From Candidatus Woesearchaeota archaeon (GTDB lineage Archaea; Nanobdellota; Nanobdellia; Woesearchaeales; ARS49): DNA of 33,384 bases. The position numbers and the translations under genes are program-made. The stretch spans positions 1-33,384 of the forward strand of contig JACQMS010000024.1 in assembly GCA_016203445.1 (NCBI GenBank), in the 5' to 3' direction. Shown here piece after piece: positions 1 through 9,547 of the stretch (its first letter is position 1; each line of letters starts with the position of its first letter). A model generated the notes under the pieces. It saw only the letters and a program-made list of their open reading frames with translations. It did no database searches and was not told where the DNA came from.

Positions 1-1
1 A

Positions 2-265
2 AAAAGTTTTGTTGCTAAAGAACTGCTTAAACAATGCAAAATTCTTGACTCTATTGGCGTGGAGAAAGGAGAATTTTCTAGACCATTAAAAAATGCTATC
101 GTTACAATCAAGAAGAGAATTGTATTAATAGATTTTGAGCGTTCAAGAAGAGTTGCAAATCCTAAAAATACTAGGCAAGCTTTGCAGTTTTTGGTAAGAC
201 TCGGACTTTTGTCAAAAGAGAAAGCTATACTTAAAGGTAAACTTTTTGTTGTCAAGAATCAGTGA
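2..265 (+). CDS. C-terminal fragment of archaeal predicted Ser/Thr protein kinase (COG2112-like), 5' truncated by window edge
   Basis: Frame is open from base 2; GVEKGEFSRPLKN...IVLIDFERSRRVANPKNTRQALQFL resembles the COG2112 C-terminal region. Confidence 0.65.
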   Translation, partial: KSFVAKELLKQCKILDSIGVEKGEFSRPLKNAIVTIKKRIVLIDFERSRRVANPKNTRQALQFLVRLGLLSKEKAILKGKLFVVKNQ

Positions 266-298
266 TCAGATACCTATAGCACTTTACTGAACTCAATA

Positions 299-397
299 GT
301 GCATAGTGGTTCTTGACTATGCTCAAAAACTTTTCATATTCATGATATGGTTTGTTTAGGTCACCAGTTACAACTGGTAGAAAGTTTCAGACATTCC
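299..397. repeat. Degenerate copy of a dispersed hairpin-rich repeat, inverted relative to the copies at 33132-33384
   Basis: Reverse complement (ggaatgtctgaaactttc...aactggtgacctaaacaaa...gaatatgaaaagtttttgagcatagtcaagaaccact) aligns with 33205-33300. Confidence 0.75.
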
Positions 398-588
398 TAA
401 ACTTCTTCTCTTCTTCCGTCAGGGTTGTACCTATAAACTTTTCCTTTAACTTCGTCGAGTGTTTTCTTGTGGCTTCCATCGCAGTATGGCTGATTTTTTG
501 ACAGTCCACACCTGCAAAGCCATTTTGATTCGCCACCAACTTTTATCTCCATCGGTCCTTGTTCCTCGTGTAATATTATTCTTGTCAT
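397..588 (-). CDS. CDGSH-type iron-sulfur protein
   Basis: CRCGLSKNQPYCDGSH motif. Confidence 0.9.
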   Translation of the reverse strand: MTRIILHEEQGPMEIKVGGESKWLCRCGLSKNQPYCDGSHKKTLDEVKGKVYRYNPDGRREEV

Positions 589-683
589 ATCTTTATGCCT
601 CCTCGGGATATAACAATTAATTCTTTAAAATACTTTCCTTTTTATGCACAAACCTTTTATAATCTTCAATATTCCTAGTCGAT

Positions 684-1127
684 ATGAAAACTGGAGTTTC
701 TGTTGCTGATGTAATGACTGAGCATCCTATTGTTGTTGGCCCCGAAACTTCTTTGCAAGAATGCGCGAGGGTAATGACTGAAAATCATGTTGGTGCAGTT
801 CTTATTCAGGGTCGCGGTGATCTTTTGGGTATTGTGAGCGAGCAGGACATTGTTAGAAAGAGCGTTCTTAATGGTGATATTCCTAGCAGGATTCGCGTGA
901 AGGATATAATGGTATCCAAGCTGATAACTATCTCTCCTAGTGCTGATGTTTTTGATGCTGTCAGGGTTATGGCAGAAGAGAATATTCGTCATCTTCCTGT
1001 AATTAGGGGCGAAAATTTTGCTGGTGTTGTCACGATGAAAGATATTCTAAAAATTCAACCCGAGCTTTTTCAGATTCTTGTTGACAAGATAGAATTAAGG
1101 GAGGAAGAGAGAAAGGTGAAGTATTAA
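684..1127 (+). CDS. Tandem CBS-domain protein
   Basis: Two CBS repeats (VADVMTEHPIVVGPETSLQECARVM; VKDIMVSKLITISPSADVFDAVRVM). Confidence 0.9.
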   Translation: MKTGVSVADVMTEHPIVVGPETSLQECARVMTENHVGAVLIQGRGDLLGIVSEQDIVRKSVLNGDIPSRIRVKDIMVSKLITISPSADVFDAVRVMAEENIRHLPVIRGENFAGVVTMKDILKIQPELFQILVDKIELREEERKVKY

Positions 1128-1885
1128 TGGTTTTCGTTAACTCTTTGAATCCTGTTATATTTTCCGTTGGGCCTGTTATGATAAAATGGTATGGCCTTTT
1201 TTTTGCGCTTGGATTTTTGTCTTCCTATTTTTTTGTTCGTTCAAGAATTAAGAAAGGAATTCTCAGCATTAATTCTGATGATCTTGACCTCTTTATGATC
1301 TGGCTCGTTGTTGGCATAGTTTCCGGGGCGCGCATAGCTTTCGTGATATTTTATGATATTTCTTCTTACTTGTCTAATCCGCTCGAGATTTTCGCTGTCT
1401 GGCACGGTGGTTTGAGCTTTCATGGAGGTCTTGCTGGCGCACTTATTGTTGGATTTATTTTTTGTCATCGAAAAAATATTGATTTTTTACATTTTTCTGA
1501 TCAGTGGATTATTCCTGCAGGTTTTGCTCTTGGTCTTGGCAGGATAGCCAATTTTATTAATGGTGAGTTGTATGGCCGCCCAACTTTTTTGTCTTGGGGT
1601 GTTGTTTTTTCCGGAGTTGATGGAGCGCGCCACCCCTCGCAATTGTACGAATCTGCTAAGAACTTTTTCATTTTTGGCTTATTATTTTGGAAGAAGGATG
1701 CTCATTGGCCTGTTGGTTTAAGGACAGGACTTTTTTTGGTGTTGTATGGTTTTTTTCGTTTTAGCATAGAATTTGTTCGCCAGCCGGAGATAGTTCTTGC
1801 AGGCTTAACGATGGGTCAGTGGCTTTCTCTACCGGTATTTCTCGTTGGTGCTTGGATGGTTTGGAAGAGAGTGAGTGTTGTTTGA
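1127..1885 (+). CDS. lgt: Prolipoprotein diacylglyceryl transferase (bacterial-type Lgt)
   Basis: Multi-TM; WHGGLSFHGGLAG, GRIANFINGELYGRP, HPSQLYES and FRFSIEFVRQPE motifs. Confidence 0.9.
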   Translation: MVFVNSLNPVIFSVGPVMIKWYGLFFALGFLSSYFFVRSRIKKGILSINSDDLDLFMIWLVVGIVSGARIAFVIFYDISSYLSNPLEIFAVWHGGLSFHGGLAGALIVGFIFCHRKNIDFLHFSDQWIIPAGFALGLGRIANFINGELYGRPTFLSWGVVFSGVDGARHPSQLYESAKNFFIFGLLFWKKDAHWPVGLRTGLFLVLYGFFRFSIEFVRQPEIVLAGLTMGQWLSLPVFLVGAWMVWKRVSVV

Positions 1886-1938
1886 GTTCAACGAAAAGTT
1901 TATGAATTGGAATCTCGTTAGAAATGTTGTGAAGAGGT

Positions 1939-2265
1939 GTGTTTGTATTGACTGAAGATTTCGTTCTTGTTTTTGATGATGTTGTTTTGAAGCAGTTGAA
2001 GAAAGTTGAGAGGAATAATCATTTGAAATTGATGCTTTCAAAGATGCTTGACAAGTTAGAATTATTTGGTCCTCTTGCTGGAGAACTTCTTGACTCAAAA
2101 TTGTTCTTGTATGAATTGAAAAATAAGCATCCGCCTCTTCGCTTGTACTATAAGCATAATAGAGTTACGAATGAAATTTATGTGTTAAAATTTGAAATGA
2201 AGACGAGTCCGGAAAAACAGGAGAGAACTATTTACAAGTGGAAGTACAAATTTTCAGAATCCTAA
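1939..2265 (+). CDS. RelE/ParE-superfamily toxin-like protein
   Basis: Small basic ORF; PLAGELLDSKLFLYELKNKHPPLRLYYKHN.. typical of the RelE fold. Confidence 0.6.
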   Translation: MFVLTEDFVLVFDDVVLKQLKKVERNNHLKLMLSKMLDKLELFGPLAGELLDSKLFLYELKNKHPPLRLYYKHNRVTNEIYVLKFEMKTSPEKQERTIYKWKYKFSES

Positions 2266-2406
2266 ATCCTTTCTCGTAAACCTTTTACCATTTGCAATAT
2301 TTTGCTCAAATTCCAGAAGTCTCTGATATATTTTGTTAGAACGCAATGTTTCAAGTTCTTGTTGCATCAACTCAAATTCTTCTTTCGGGATAGTTACTGT
2401 TTCCAT
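2254..2406 (-). CDS. Small antitoxin-like protein (start METVTIPKEEFELM)
   Basis: TVTIPKEEFELMQQELETL... resembles short archaeal antitoxins; 3' end overlaps the toxin 3' end. Confidence 0.5.
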   Translation of the reverse strand: METVTIPKEEFELMQQELETLRSNKIYQRLLEFEQNIANGKRFTRKDLGF

Positions 2407-2526
2407 GCCCTCCTCTCCGATCTTTGTATTTAAAAAAGTTTTGTTTTTTTTGGAATTTCTTTGTTCTCGGTTCACGAAAGGTTTATGAATATACTCTATT
2501 TCATGTTTCGTGTGATCTCTGATATT

Positions 2527-3087
2527 ATGAATTTTCGGTTGTTCGAAAAATTAAAGTCTGTCGAGCGTTCTGCCATTGTTGGCTTGAGGCATGAGAGTCC
2601 TGCAGAACATTCTTGGTGTTGTTTGATGCTCGCAGATTTCTTTTTATCAAGAATGGATGTGAAGAAGAGAAAGATTGATCGTTTGAGGGTATATGAATTG
2701 TTGATGTATCATGATGTTGTCGAGATACTTGCAGGCGATACTCAATTGCATCCTAACAATGTTGATGCAAGAAAAAAGAAAGAAGTGGAAGAACAGGATG
2801 CTGCAAATGTTTTGAAAGAGAAACTTCCTGTTCCTCTTGGAGAAAAATTCTTTGATTTATTTCAAGAGTTTGAATCTCAAAAAACTGTAGAGTCTCGATT
2901 TGCGAAAGCGATTGACAAAACAGAGGCAGAAATTCATGAGTTGGACTATAAGGAGCGCTGGAAGGGTTGGACTCCTGAATTTTTGATAAAGGTGAAAGGT
3001 CCTTTTGTTGAAGAGTTTCCCGAATTAAAGAAAGCATTTTATGAATTATTGGAGTACGAGAAGATAGAGGGGTATTTTGACAAATAA
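2527..3087 (+). CDS. HD-domain phosphohydrolase (YfbR/HDDC2-like)
   Basis: RHESPAEHSW...MYHDVVEILAGDT motifs. Confidence 0.85.
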   Translation: MNFRLFEKLKSVERSAIVGLRHESPAEHSWCCLMLADFFLSRMDVKKRKIDRLRVYELLMYHDVVEILAGDTQLHPNNVDARKKKEVEEQDAANVLKEKLPVPLGEKFFDLFQEFESQKTVESRFAKAIDKTEAEIHELDYKERWKGWTPEFLIKVKGPFVEEFPELKKAFYELLEYEKIEGYFDK

Positions 3088-3095
3088 TCTTTTAA

Positions 3096-4322
3096 TCAGC
3101 CCTGTGAATATTTTTCCTCTCTTGGTGCTTCTCTTGGCCACGCACAGCTGTATTCTTTGAATGGTTTTTGTGATATTGGTGTTTGCATTATTTGTCCTAT
3201 TGTTATTCCTCTTATTTCTATGGCTCTTCGTAGTGAGAACCAGCTTTTGAATCCTGCACGTTCTGCCAATTCTTGTTTTTCTTTACCTGTTATTGCTTGT
3301 GTGTATTTCGTTTTTATTAATTCGTGGATTTTTCTCATTAGTGCATTCTCGAATGTTTGTTTTCCTTTGCCTAGCGGTGGCAATGATTCATAAACTATGT
3401 ATTCCAGTGGCGGGTCTTGCTGGAATATTGCTTTTAATCTTTTTTGCACTCCCATCCTGCTTATTCCTAATTCTGTTCCTGCAAGTTCCAGATATCCACC
3501 GGTTTGTATTACTGCTGCTATAGTATCGTAAATGTCGTAATTTATTCCAGTTATTCTTTCTGATAAGTCTTTAACATTTTTAGTACTTGCCATTATTTCA
3601 ACTATTCTTTGCGCGCGCACCTCGTTTCTTTTCGCTCTTTCTTCTCTTTCTCTTTCTTTCTCTATTACGATTTTTTCTTCCAGAGCGTTCATTGCTTCGT
3701 ATAATGGTGTGAACAATTCTTGTGACGCGTTGAATGCTTTTGCAAACATTTCTGGCGTTATCTTTCTAGGAAATGATTTTCCTCTCTCGTACCATATTAA
3801 AGATTTGTAATGTATTCCTTTCTCTGATAGGTCTTCTAAGTCTTGTCTCGATAGTCCTCTTTCTATCCTGCAATTTTTTATTATTATTCCTAGTGCCCTT
3901 CTTATGCTTTTTTTGTTTTCAGGGTCGAATTCTGGTATTGGTATTTCTGTTGTTGTTAGTTGTATGTCCCAAGGTGTTGAGTGATATTTTGGTTTTCCTT
4001 CACTTTCTTCATCATCTTTGTATACTTCTTTGTCGGGGGTTGTTGCTTGTTCTTTTTTTGAGGTGTTTGTTCCATTATTATTCATTGAGTGCCATTTTGT
4101 TGCTTGATATGCATCTATCATTGTTCCTAACCCAATTCCTAGGCAGCATTCTATTTGTTTTAATTCATCAAAAAATAGTTGTCTTTCTCCTCTTAGCGCG
4201 CTCTCAAATTGTTCCTTTGTCAGCCCTATGTATTCTGCAATTTCTTCGTTGCTTTTCCCTCTAATTGTTTGTATTTGTAATAGAGTTTCTGCAAATATAT
4301 TTTTTGTTTCTTCATTACTCAT
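3096..4322 (-). CDS. Multi-HTH putative DNA-binding regulator
   Basis: N-terminal XRE-like HTH (SNEEIAEYIGLTKEQFESALRGER), central HTH (LSRQDLEDLSEKGIHYKSLIWYERGK) and C-terminal HTH (LELAGTELGISRMGVQKRLKAI). Confidence 0.6.
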   Translation of the reverse strand: MSNEETKNIFAETLLQIQTIRGKSNEEIAEYIGLTKEQFESALRGERQLFFDELKQIECCLGIGLGTMIDAYQATKWHSMNNNGTNTSKKEQATTPDKEVYKDDEESEGKPKYHSTPWDIQLTTTEIPIPEFDPENKKSIRRALGIIIKNCRIERGLSRQDLEDLSEKGIHYKSLIWYERGKSFPRKITPEMFAKAFNASQELFTPLYEAMNALEEKIVIEKEREREERAKRNEVRAQRIVEIMASTKNVKDLSERITGINYDIYDTIAAVIQTGGYLELAGTELGISRMGVQKRLKAIFQQDPPLEYIVYESLPPLGKGKQTFENALMRKIHELIKTKYTQAITGKEKQELAERAGFKSWFSLRRAIEIRGITIGQIMQTPISQKPFKEYSCAWPREAPREEKYSQG

Positions 4323-4389
4323 AATCTATCTTCGCCCTAGTCGTAGTTTCCTGCCAACATTTTTAAATGCTTGCACGTTCAATTAAGTC

Positions 4390-5370
4390 ATGAGTGATTT
4401 TGCAATAGTGTCTGATGCTGTGACTAAAAGGTACAATGGTTTTGAAGCTCTTAAGGGCGTTTCTTTGAGGATTCCCCGGGGTGTTGTTTTTGGTCTTCTT
4501 GGCCCTAATGGTGCTGGCAAGACTACTTTGTTAAGTATTTTTACAACTTTGAAGCGAGCAAATAGTGGTTCTGTTATCGTTGAAGGTTTCGATGTTCAGA
4601 AAGAGAAATATTCTGTCAGAAAACTGCAGGGCGTTGTTTTTCAAGATTCTAGCCATGATGGTGAGCTTACTGCTTTTGAAAATTTGTTTTTTCACGCAAA
4701 GCTTTATGGCATGCCTTCTGATAAATCCAGGAAAAAAATTTTGGATGTTTTGGAGCTTGTAGGCTTGTCCGATAGGAAGGATGATTTTGTTAATACTTTT
4801 TCTGGAGGTATGCGCAGAAGAATGGAGATCGCTAGAGCTCTTGTTCACGAGCCGAAAATTTTGTATCTCGACGAGCCAACGACGGGCCTTGACCCTCAAA
4901 CCAGGAATCATTTGTGGGAATATTTGAAAAACTTGAGGGGTACAACGACCATAGTTCTCACAACTCATTATATGGATGAAGCCGAAAAATTGTGTGATAT
5001 TATTGCAGTTATAGATCACGGGAGTATTATTGCTCAAGGAAATTCTGATGATTTGAAAAGGATTGTTGGCGGGGAGGTCATTCTTGTGCGTTCTTCTGAT
5101 AATATAATCCCTGTTTTGAAGCGTTCGAAATTCAAGTGTTCTGTTGACAAGCACAACGGTATTTTTGAAATTCGTGTTGATAATGCTGAGAAGTCTATCG
5201 CAAAAATATTGCGTGTTTTGGAGCGTGCAGGCGTTAAAATTTCTGGTGTTGATGTTCATAGGACCACTCTTGAGGATGTTTTTTTGCATTTGACTGGTAA
5301 ATCTTTGAGGGAGGAGTCTCCTGTGGATTTTGAGACTAAGAGTTATACAAATCTTGGGAGGGTTAATTGA
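4390..5370 (+). CDS. ABC transporter ATP-binding protein (DrrA/CcmA type)
   Basis: GPNGAGKTTLL Walker A, FSGGMRRRMEIARAL signature, ILYLDEPTTGLD Walker B. Confidence 0.95.
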   Translation: MSDFAIVSDAVTKRYNGFEALKGVSLRIPRGVVFGLLGPNGAGKTTLLSIFTTLKRANSGSVIVEGFDVQKEKYSVRKLQGVVFQDSSHDGELTAFENLFFHAKLYGMPSDKSRKKILDVLELVGLSDRKDDFVNTFSGGMRRRMEIARALVHEPKILYLDEPTTGLDPQTRNHLWEYLKNLRGTTTIVLTTHYMDEAEKLCDIIAVIDHGSIIAQGNSDDLKRIVGGEVILVRSSDNIIPVLKRSKFKCSVDKHNGIFEIRVDNAEKSIAKILRVLERAGVKISGVDVHRTTLEDVFLHLTGKSLREESPVDFETKSYTNLGRVN

Positions 5371-6125
5371 TGAGGCATTTTAATGGTGTTATCGTAGTTT
5401 TCGAGCGTCAGATGGTTAGGTATTGGCGTCATAAATTACGATGGCTTGTTGCTCTTGTCACTCCTTTATTTTTTCTTTTATTTCTTTCCGTTGGATTAAA
5501 ACATATTCAGTTGCCTGGTATTGAGGAAAATTATCTTGTGTTCTCCGCTCCAGGTATTATTTTGATGACAGTTCTTTTTCACTCAATGTTTACTGGTGTT
5601 GAATTAATATTCGAGCGCCAGTTTGGTTTTTTGAAAGAAACTTTGATCGCTCCCATTCCTAGGTGGGAGGCTATTCTTGGTAAAGTTTTGGGAGGTGCAG
5701 TTATTGGTCTCATTCAGGGAATTCTTATGACTTTTGTTGCTATTCTCGCAGGGATGCCGATAATTAGTTTTTTGGGAGTTATTAAAGCTTTTTTCTTTCT
5801 ATTCTTAACTGGTATGGCTTCTACAGCTATCGGTGTTGCTTTTGCTGTTAAGATTCATGATACTCAGGGTTTTGTTCTTATCGTTAATCTTGTTTTATTT
5901 CCTTTATTTTTTTTATCTGGCGCGTTGTTTCCTTTCACAACTGCTCCTTGGTGGCTTAAATTTTTGGTTCAGCTTAACCCTATAACTTATGGTGTCGAGG
6001 GCACTAGAGCGGCACTTACAGGTATTCAGCAGATAGGTTTTGTTAATTGTGCATTAGTTCTTTTCTTTTTTACGGTAGTTGTTGTGTGGTTTTCCGCTAA
6101 AATGTTTGAAACTGTCGAAGAATAG
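5367..6125 (+). CDS. ABC-2 type permease
   Basis: 4-bp overlap with ATPase gene; six TM-like segments; FFLSGALFPFTTAPWWLKFLVQLNPITYGVEGTRAAL. Confidence 0.95.
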   Translation: MMRHFNGVIVVFERQMVRYWRHKLRWLVALVTPLFFLLFLSVGLKHIQLPGIEENYLVFSAPGIILMTVLFHSMFTGVELIFERQFGFLKETLIAPIPRWEAILGKVLGGAVIGLIQGILMTFVAILAGMPIISFLGVIKAFFFLFLTGMASTAIGVAFAVKIHDTQGFVLIVNLVLFPLFFLSGALFPFTTAPWWLKFLVQLNPITYGVEGTRAALTGIQQIGFVNCALVLFFFTVVVVWFSAKMFETVEE

Positions 6126-6278
6126 ATGCAATAAGTTTTTTCGGAATTTTCGGAAGTTTTATAGAAAATCGTATGACATCTCTCCGCGGGTGGTTCTTGG
6201 AGGGATTACTCTTTGGCGTATTTTGAAAGTAACTGGTGCAATAAATACTCCTCTAATTGTTGAATATGCTCCTAAATT

Positions 6279-6911
6279 CTACTTCAGAACTGCTCCGCTT
6301 TTAAGGCACCATAATGTCAGGTCCAATTCTGCGGGCCTTATGTTTAGTTTTTTTGATAGGTTCAAAAACCTTTTTTCCAGCTCTAAGTATGTTTTTGTGT
6401 CTAACAATTTTGGCTCTTCATCTATTATTCCATTTTCTTTCATAGTGCTTATTATGTGCCTGTCCAGTATTGCTATCCCATCGTGACCTGTGTTTCTTAA
6501 GTAGTGTGATGCTTCTTTCATACCTATTCCTTCAACATTTTTTACCAACCAATTCCTTGCTCCAATTACTCCTTCTTTTTTTATTATTGCCTGCAACGTC
6601 TCTTTTATGTTTTTGTGTTCTTTTGCTTTTATTATTCTTTCTGCTTTAGTGTTATGAAATCTGTGGTTGTGCTTTCTTAATAATACCGTCGCTTCTTCCA
6701 CTGTTATCTTATCGCCTTTTTTGTCTAATTCTTTTTGTACTATTATTGCTGTTGACGCTTTAGAGTTCGCGGTTAGTATGCAATAGTTTAGTTCTGACAG
6801 CCACTCTTTGGAGCTTTTGTTTTTGAATGATTGGAATTCTTGCAGTCTTTGTATTATCTGGTGTCTGGTCTGCATATCTATGCTTTCTAACCGTTTTAGT
6901 AGTTGTTTCAT
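6279..6911 (-). CDS. ogg: N-glycosylase/DNA lyase, archaeal Ogg2 type
   Basis: HhH-GPD motif VEGIGMKEASHYLRNTGHDGIAILDRHI. Confidence 0.85.
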   Translation of the reverse strand: MKQLLKRLESIDMQTRHQIIQRLQEFQSFKNKSSKEWLSELNYCILTANSKASTAIIVQKELDKKGDKITVEEATVLLRKHNHRFHNTKAERIIKAKEHKNIKETLQAIIKKEGVIGARNWLVKNVEGIGMKEASHYLRNTGHDGIAILDRHIISTMKENGIIDEEPKLLDTKTYLELEKRFLNLSKKLNIRPAELDLTLWCLKSGAVLK

Positions 6912-6986
6912 GAGCGTTTGGGCAATTATTGTAGAAATCTGGTATTTTTATTCTTTTGCTTTTTTCGTGAGATGCAAAATCGGCAG

Positions 6987-7439
6987 TCATACCCAGTTAT
7001 ATCTTACAATCATTTGAAATCCGTAAATTTTGTCATAACTTTTAGTTTCTGGATTTTTTTCTTTTTCTTCAAGCCTGTCGTCTATTGGTATTTTTAGTAT
7101 TTCTAGTGCATACTCTATTTCTTTTATTATCATTCCTCCTTTTATCGCGTGTTTTGCAGATTTTGTTTCTCTTGCAAGACTGCACTCTTCGTACGCCTCT
7201 CCAAAAAGTATTGTTAATGCTGTTGAGTCATCGTTTGTTGGATAGTACTTCCTGTCATCAACTCCATTTCTGTAATTACTTAGTAGAGTTCGTATTTTGA
7301 CTTCAAAATTGTCACATAATTCTTCATCTATTTCTCTTGTTGGCATATCTTCTAATATCGCGCGGACTTCTCCGTCTAATGTTCCATCCCGCAACTGCGC
7401 GCATATTCTTGTTAAATCTCTAGTTTCTTTGAACTTCAT
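6987..7439 (-). CDS. Uncharacterised protein, paralog of neighbouring ORF
   Basis: ATGA overlap with upstream ORF; shared YxxG...KY...D...IxxGEA...AL.IL.IP..RL pattern. Confidence 0.7.
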   Translation of the reverse strand: MKFKETRDLTRICAQLRDGTLDGEVRAILEDMPTREIDEELCDNFEVKIRTLLSNYRNGVDDRKYYPTNDDSTALTILFGEAYEECSLARETKSAKHAIKGGMIIKEIEYALEILKIPIDDRLEEKEKNPETKSYDKIYGFQMIVRYNWV

Positions 7440-7918
7440 TTTTTCTCACCGAATTTTATCACCACGCTATTTCCACTCGCGTAATTCATAGTTGCGTTGC
7501 CTTTAAAGTTTTTTAATCTGTTTTGCGGCGGTATTGATAGTATTTTTAAAGAATTTTTTATTATGTCTATTAATATTTCTGTTCTTGCAGATTCGTACGC
7601 TCTTTCTTCTTTCATTGATTGTTTTGCTCTTTGCAATGTTATTGTCGCTTCACCTATCAAGTATATCATGTGATCTTCATCGCCTTGTATTAAATTGTAT
7701 TTTCCATTTTTCAGTCCTCTTGCATAATTAATTGTCGTGATTTCAAGCTCGAGTAATAGTGAATCATAAAGTGTTGCATAGTACAAATCGTCTTTTATTG
7801 ATATTTTCGCGTGTTCTCTCGCTCTTATATCTATGGCTTTTGTTAGCACCTCCTCTGTTAAAACCTCTAAGTTGTATTCTTCCTTTAGCGGCGTCCCCGT
7901 GTCTATTTCCTCAAACAT
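7436..7918 (-). CDS. Uncharacterised protein, paralog of downstream ORF
   Basis: Start MFEEIDTG lies about 25 nt from a TATA-like element (leaderless); same pattern as 6987-7439. Confidence 0.7.
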   Translation of the reverse strand: MFEEIDTGTPLKEEYNLEVLTEEVLTKAIDIRAREHAKISIKDDLYYATLYDSLLLELEITTINYARGLKNGKYNLIQGDEDHMIYLIGEATITLQRAKQSMKEERAYESARTEILIDIIKNSLKILSIPPQNRLKNFKGNATMNYASGNSVVIKFGEKK

Positions 7919-7977
7919 TTTCAGGCATTGTATATACTGCAATATATAAATATTTCCTTGTTCAATTCATATGTTTC

Positions 7978-9480
7978 TTATATGCTTTTAGCTATGTACA
8001 CAACGTGTCTGGCAATGTTTCCGCACACTATGCACGATCCTTTAGGTTTTTCTGATTCTCCAAGTCTCTCGCCGCAAACGTATGCCCCTTGAGTTTCGTC
8101 CTTCAGCTTGTCCGCGCATGGTTTTCCTTTCATTGTAGTATCGCACCATTCCGCTTTTACGAATCCTCGGTGTTCTGAAAGTATTTTTTTCAACTCTTCA
8201 TAGTTGAAAGCGGTTTTTGTATTATTCGCAAAATATTCTTCTGCTTTTTTCTCAATCATTTTGTCATGTTCTTCATAAAATTTTGGCAGTGTTTTCTTGA
8301 GTTCCAAAATACTTATAATCCTTTTTTCTCTAGTAATCCTGTTTACAATAGTTAATTTTTTTTGCTCCGCTTCTCTGGGCCCGATTTCTATCCTGTAAGG
8401 AACTCCTTGAAGCTCCCACTTGTTATATTTGAATCCTGGATGTTCTTCAGAATCGTCAAAGTGTGATCTGTGCCCCCACTTTTTTATTTTCTTTTGCAAC
8501 TGTTTTGAAAATCTTAACGCGTTTTTTGTTCCTTCAGGATTTTTAGCAAAGGTTATTGGAATTATTACTATATTGTATGGAGCAACGCTTGTTGGAAGTA
8601 TTAGTCCTTTGTCGTCGCCGTGAATTGCTATAAGCGCGGCCATTATTCTCCACATTCCTGGGCCGAAGCATGTTTGCCATACATGTTTCTTTTTTCCTTC
8701 AACATCCGTATAAGTTATGTTGAACGCTTCAGCAAAATGTTTTCCCAAGTCGTGAGTGCTGCTTATCTGGTTTCTTCTGCCGTCGGGGTTTATAGTGTCC
8801 GCGGTGTATGTGCAGTCAGCTCCAAGAAAAGAGTCCCATTTTGCTCTCTTGAAGAAATAAAAAGGTATTTTTAGTTTTCCCCGTATTATTTTTTCCATTA
8901 TTTTTTTGTCGGTTTCAATTTGCTTCATTGCTTGAATGTGTGTTGCGAAAGCGTCGTGGGTTTCAAAAAAAAGAAATTCTCTCCCTCTAAGAAACGGCCT
9001 TGTCGTCATTTCATTCCTGAAAACAGTTATTCTTGACTGGTAAGTTTTTAGTGGAAGGTCATTATAACTTCTTATCCATAATGAGAACATTGGATAAAAT
9101 TGTGTTTCGCCCGTGGGCCTTAGCGCTAATCTTCTGTTAAGCTTTTGATCTCCCGCGCTCTCAATCCAGAAAACTTCGGGTGTGAACCCTGCATGTTCTT
9201 TCTCCTTCATCAAATTTTCTTCAGGTATTAATGTTGGAAATAAGTGCGGTTCGTGGCCGTCATCTTCAACTGCCTCCTCTATTAAGGAGTATAATTCTCT
9301 AGCTATTTTTATAGCCCACGGCCTGTGAACCAGCGATCCTTGAACTCCATAACGTATATCTACAAGTTTTGCTCCTGTTTCTGAAACTACCTGCGAAAAC
9401 CATTCAGAAAAATTCTCTGACTTTCTAACGGTCAGTCCCACTTTTTTATCCCCTTCAATAATATATTTTTCACCAGCCAT
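7978..9480 (-). CDS. proS: Prolyl-tRNA synthetase, archaeal/eukaryotic type
   Basis: Class II motifs: FPTLIPEE, RPTGETQFYPMFSLWIRSYNDLPLK, TCFGPGMWRIMAALIAIHGDDKGLILP. Confidence 0.97.
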   Translation of the reverse strand: MAGEKYIIEGDKKVGLTVRKSENFSEWFSQVVSETGAKLVDIRYGVQGSLVHRPWAIKIARELYSLIEEAVEDDGHEPHLFPTLIPEENLMKEKEHAGFTPEVFWIESAGDQKLNRRLALRPTGETQFYPMFSLWIRSYNDLPLKTYQSRITVFRNEMTTRPFLRGREFLFFETHDAFATHIQAMKQIETDKKIMEKIIRGKLKIPFYFFKRAKWDSFLGADCTYTADTINPDGRRNQISSTHDLGKHFAEAFNITYTDVEGKKKHVWQTCFGPGMWRIMAALIAIHGDDKGLILPTSVAPYNIVIIPITFAKNPEGTKNALRFSKQLQKKIKKWGHRSHFDDSEEHPGFKYNKWELQGVPYRIEIGPREAEQKKLTIVNRITREKRIISILELKKTLPKFYEEHDKMIEKKAEEYFANNTKTAFNYEELKKILSEHRGFVKAEWCDTTMKGKPCADKLKDETQGAYVCGERLGESEKPKGSCIVCGNIARHVVYIAKSI

Positions 9481-9519
9481 GAATACATTTACGTTGAACT
9501 ATTTTTAAAACCATCTACA

Positions 9520-9547
9520 TGTCAAAATGACAAAAAGTTTATAAATA
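9520..9547 (+). promoter_or_regulatory. Palindrome TGTCAAAATGACA next to TATA element (gtttataaat) of the kinase operon
   Basis: Perfect 5+3+5 palindrome at 9520-9532 followed by TATA-like sequence. Confidence 0.55.

Noticed and set aside
675-992. 105-aa minus ORF
   Set aside because: Antisense to the CBS-domain gene
3773-4264. 163-aa hydrophobic + ORF
   Set aside because: Antisense to the multi-HTH gene; Leu/Phe richness follows from K/E-rich coding on the other strand
4531-5289. 252-aa antisense ORF
   Set aside because: Antisense to a clear ABC ATPase; composition is that of a complement frame
6079-6486. 135-aa + ORF between ABC permease and ogg
   Set aside because: Overlaps both the permease 3' end and ogg antisense; only a short middle segment looks coding-like and no family is recognisable
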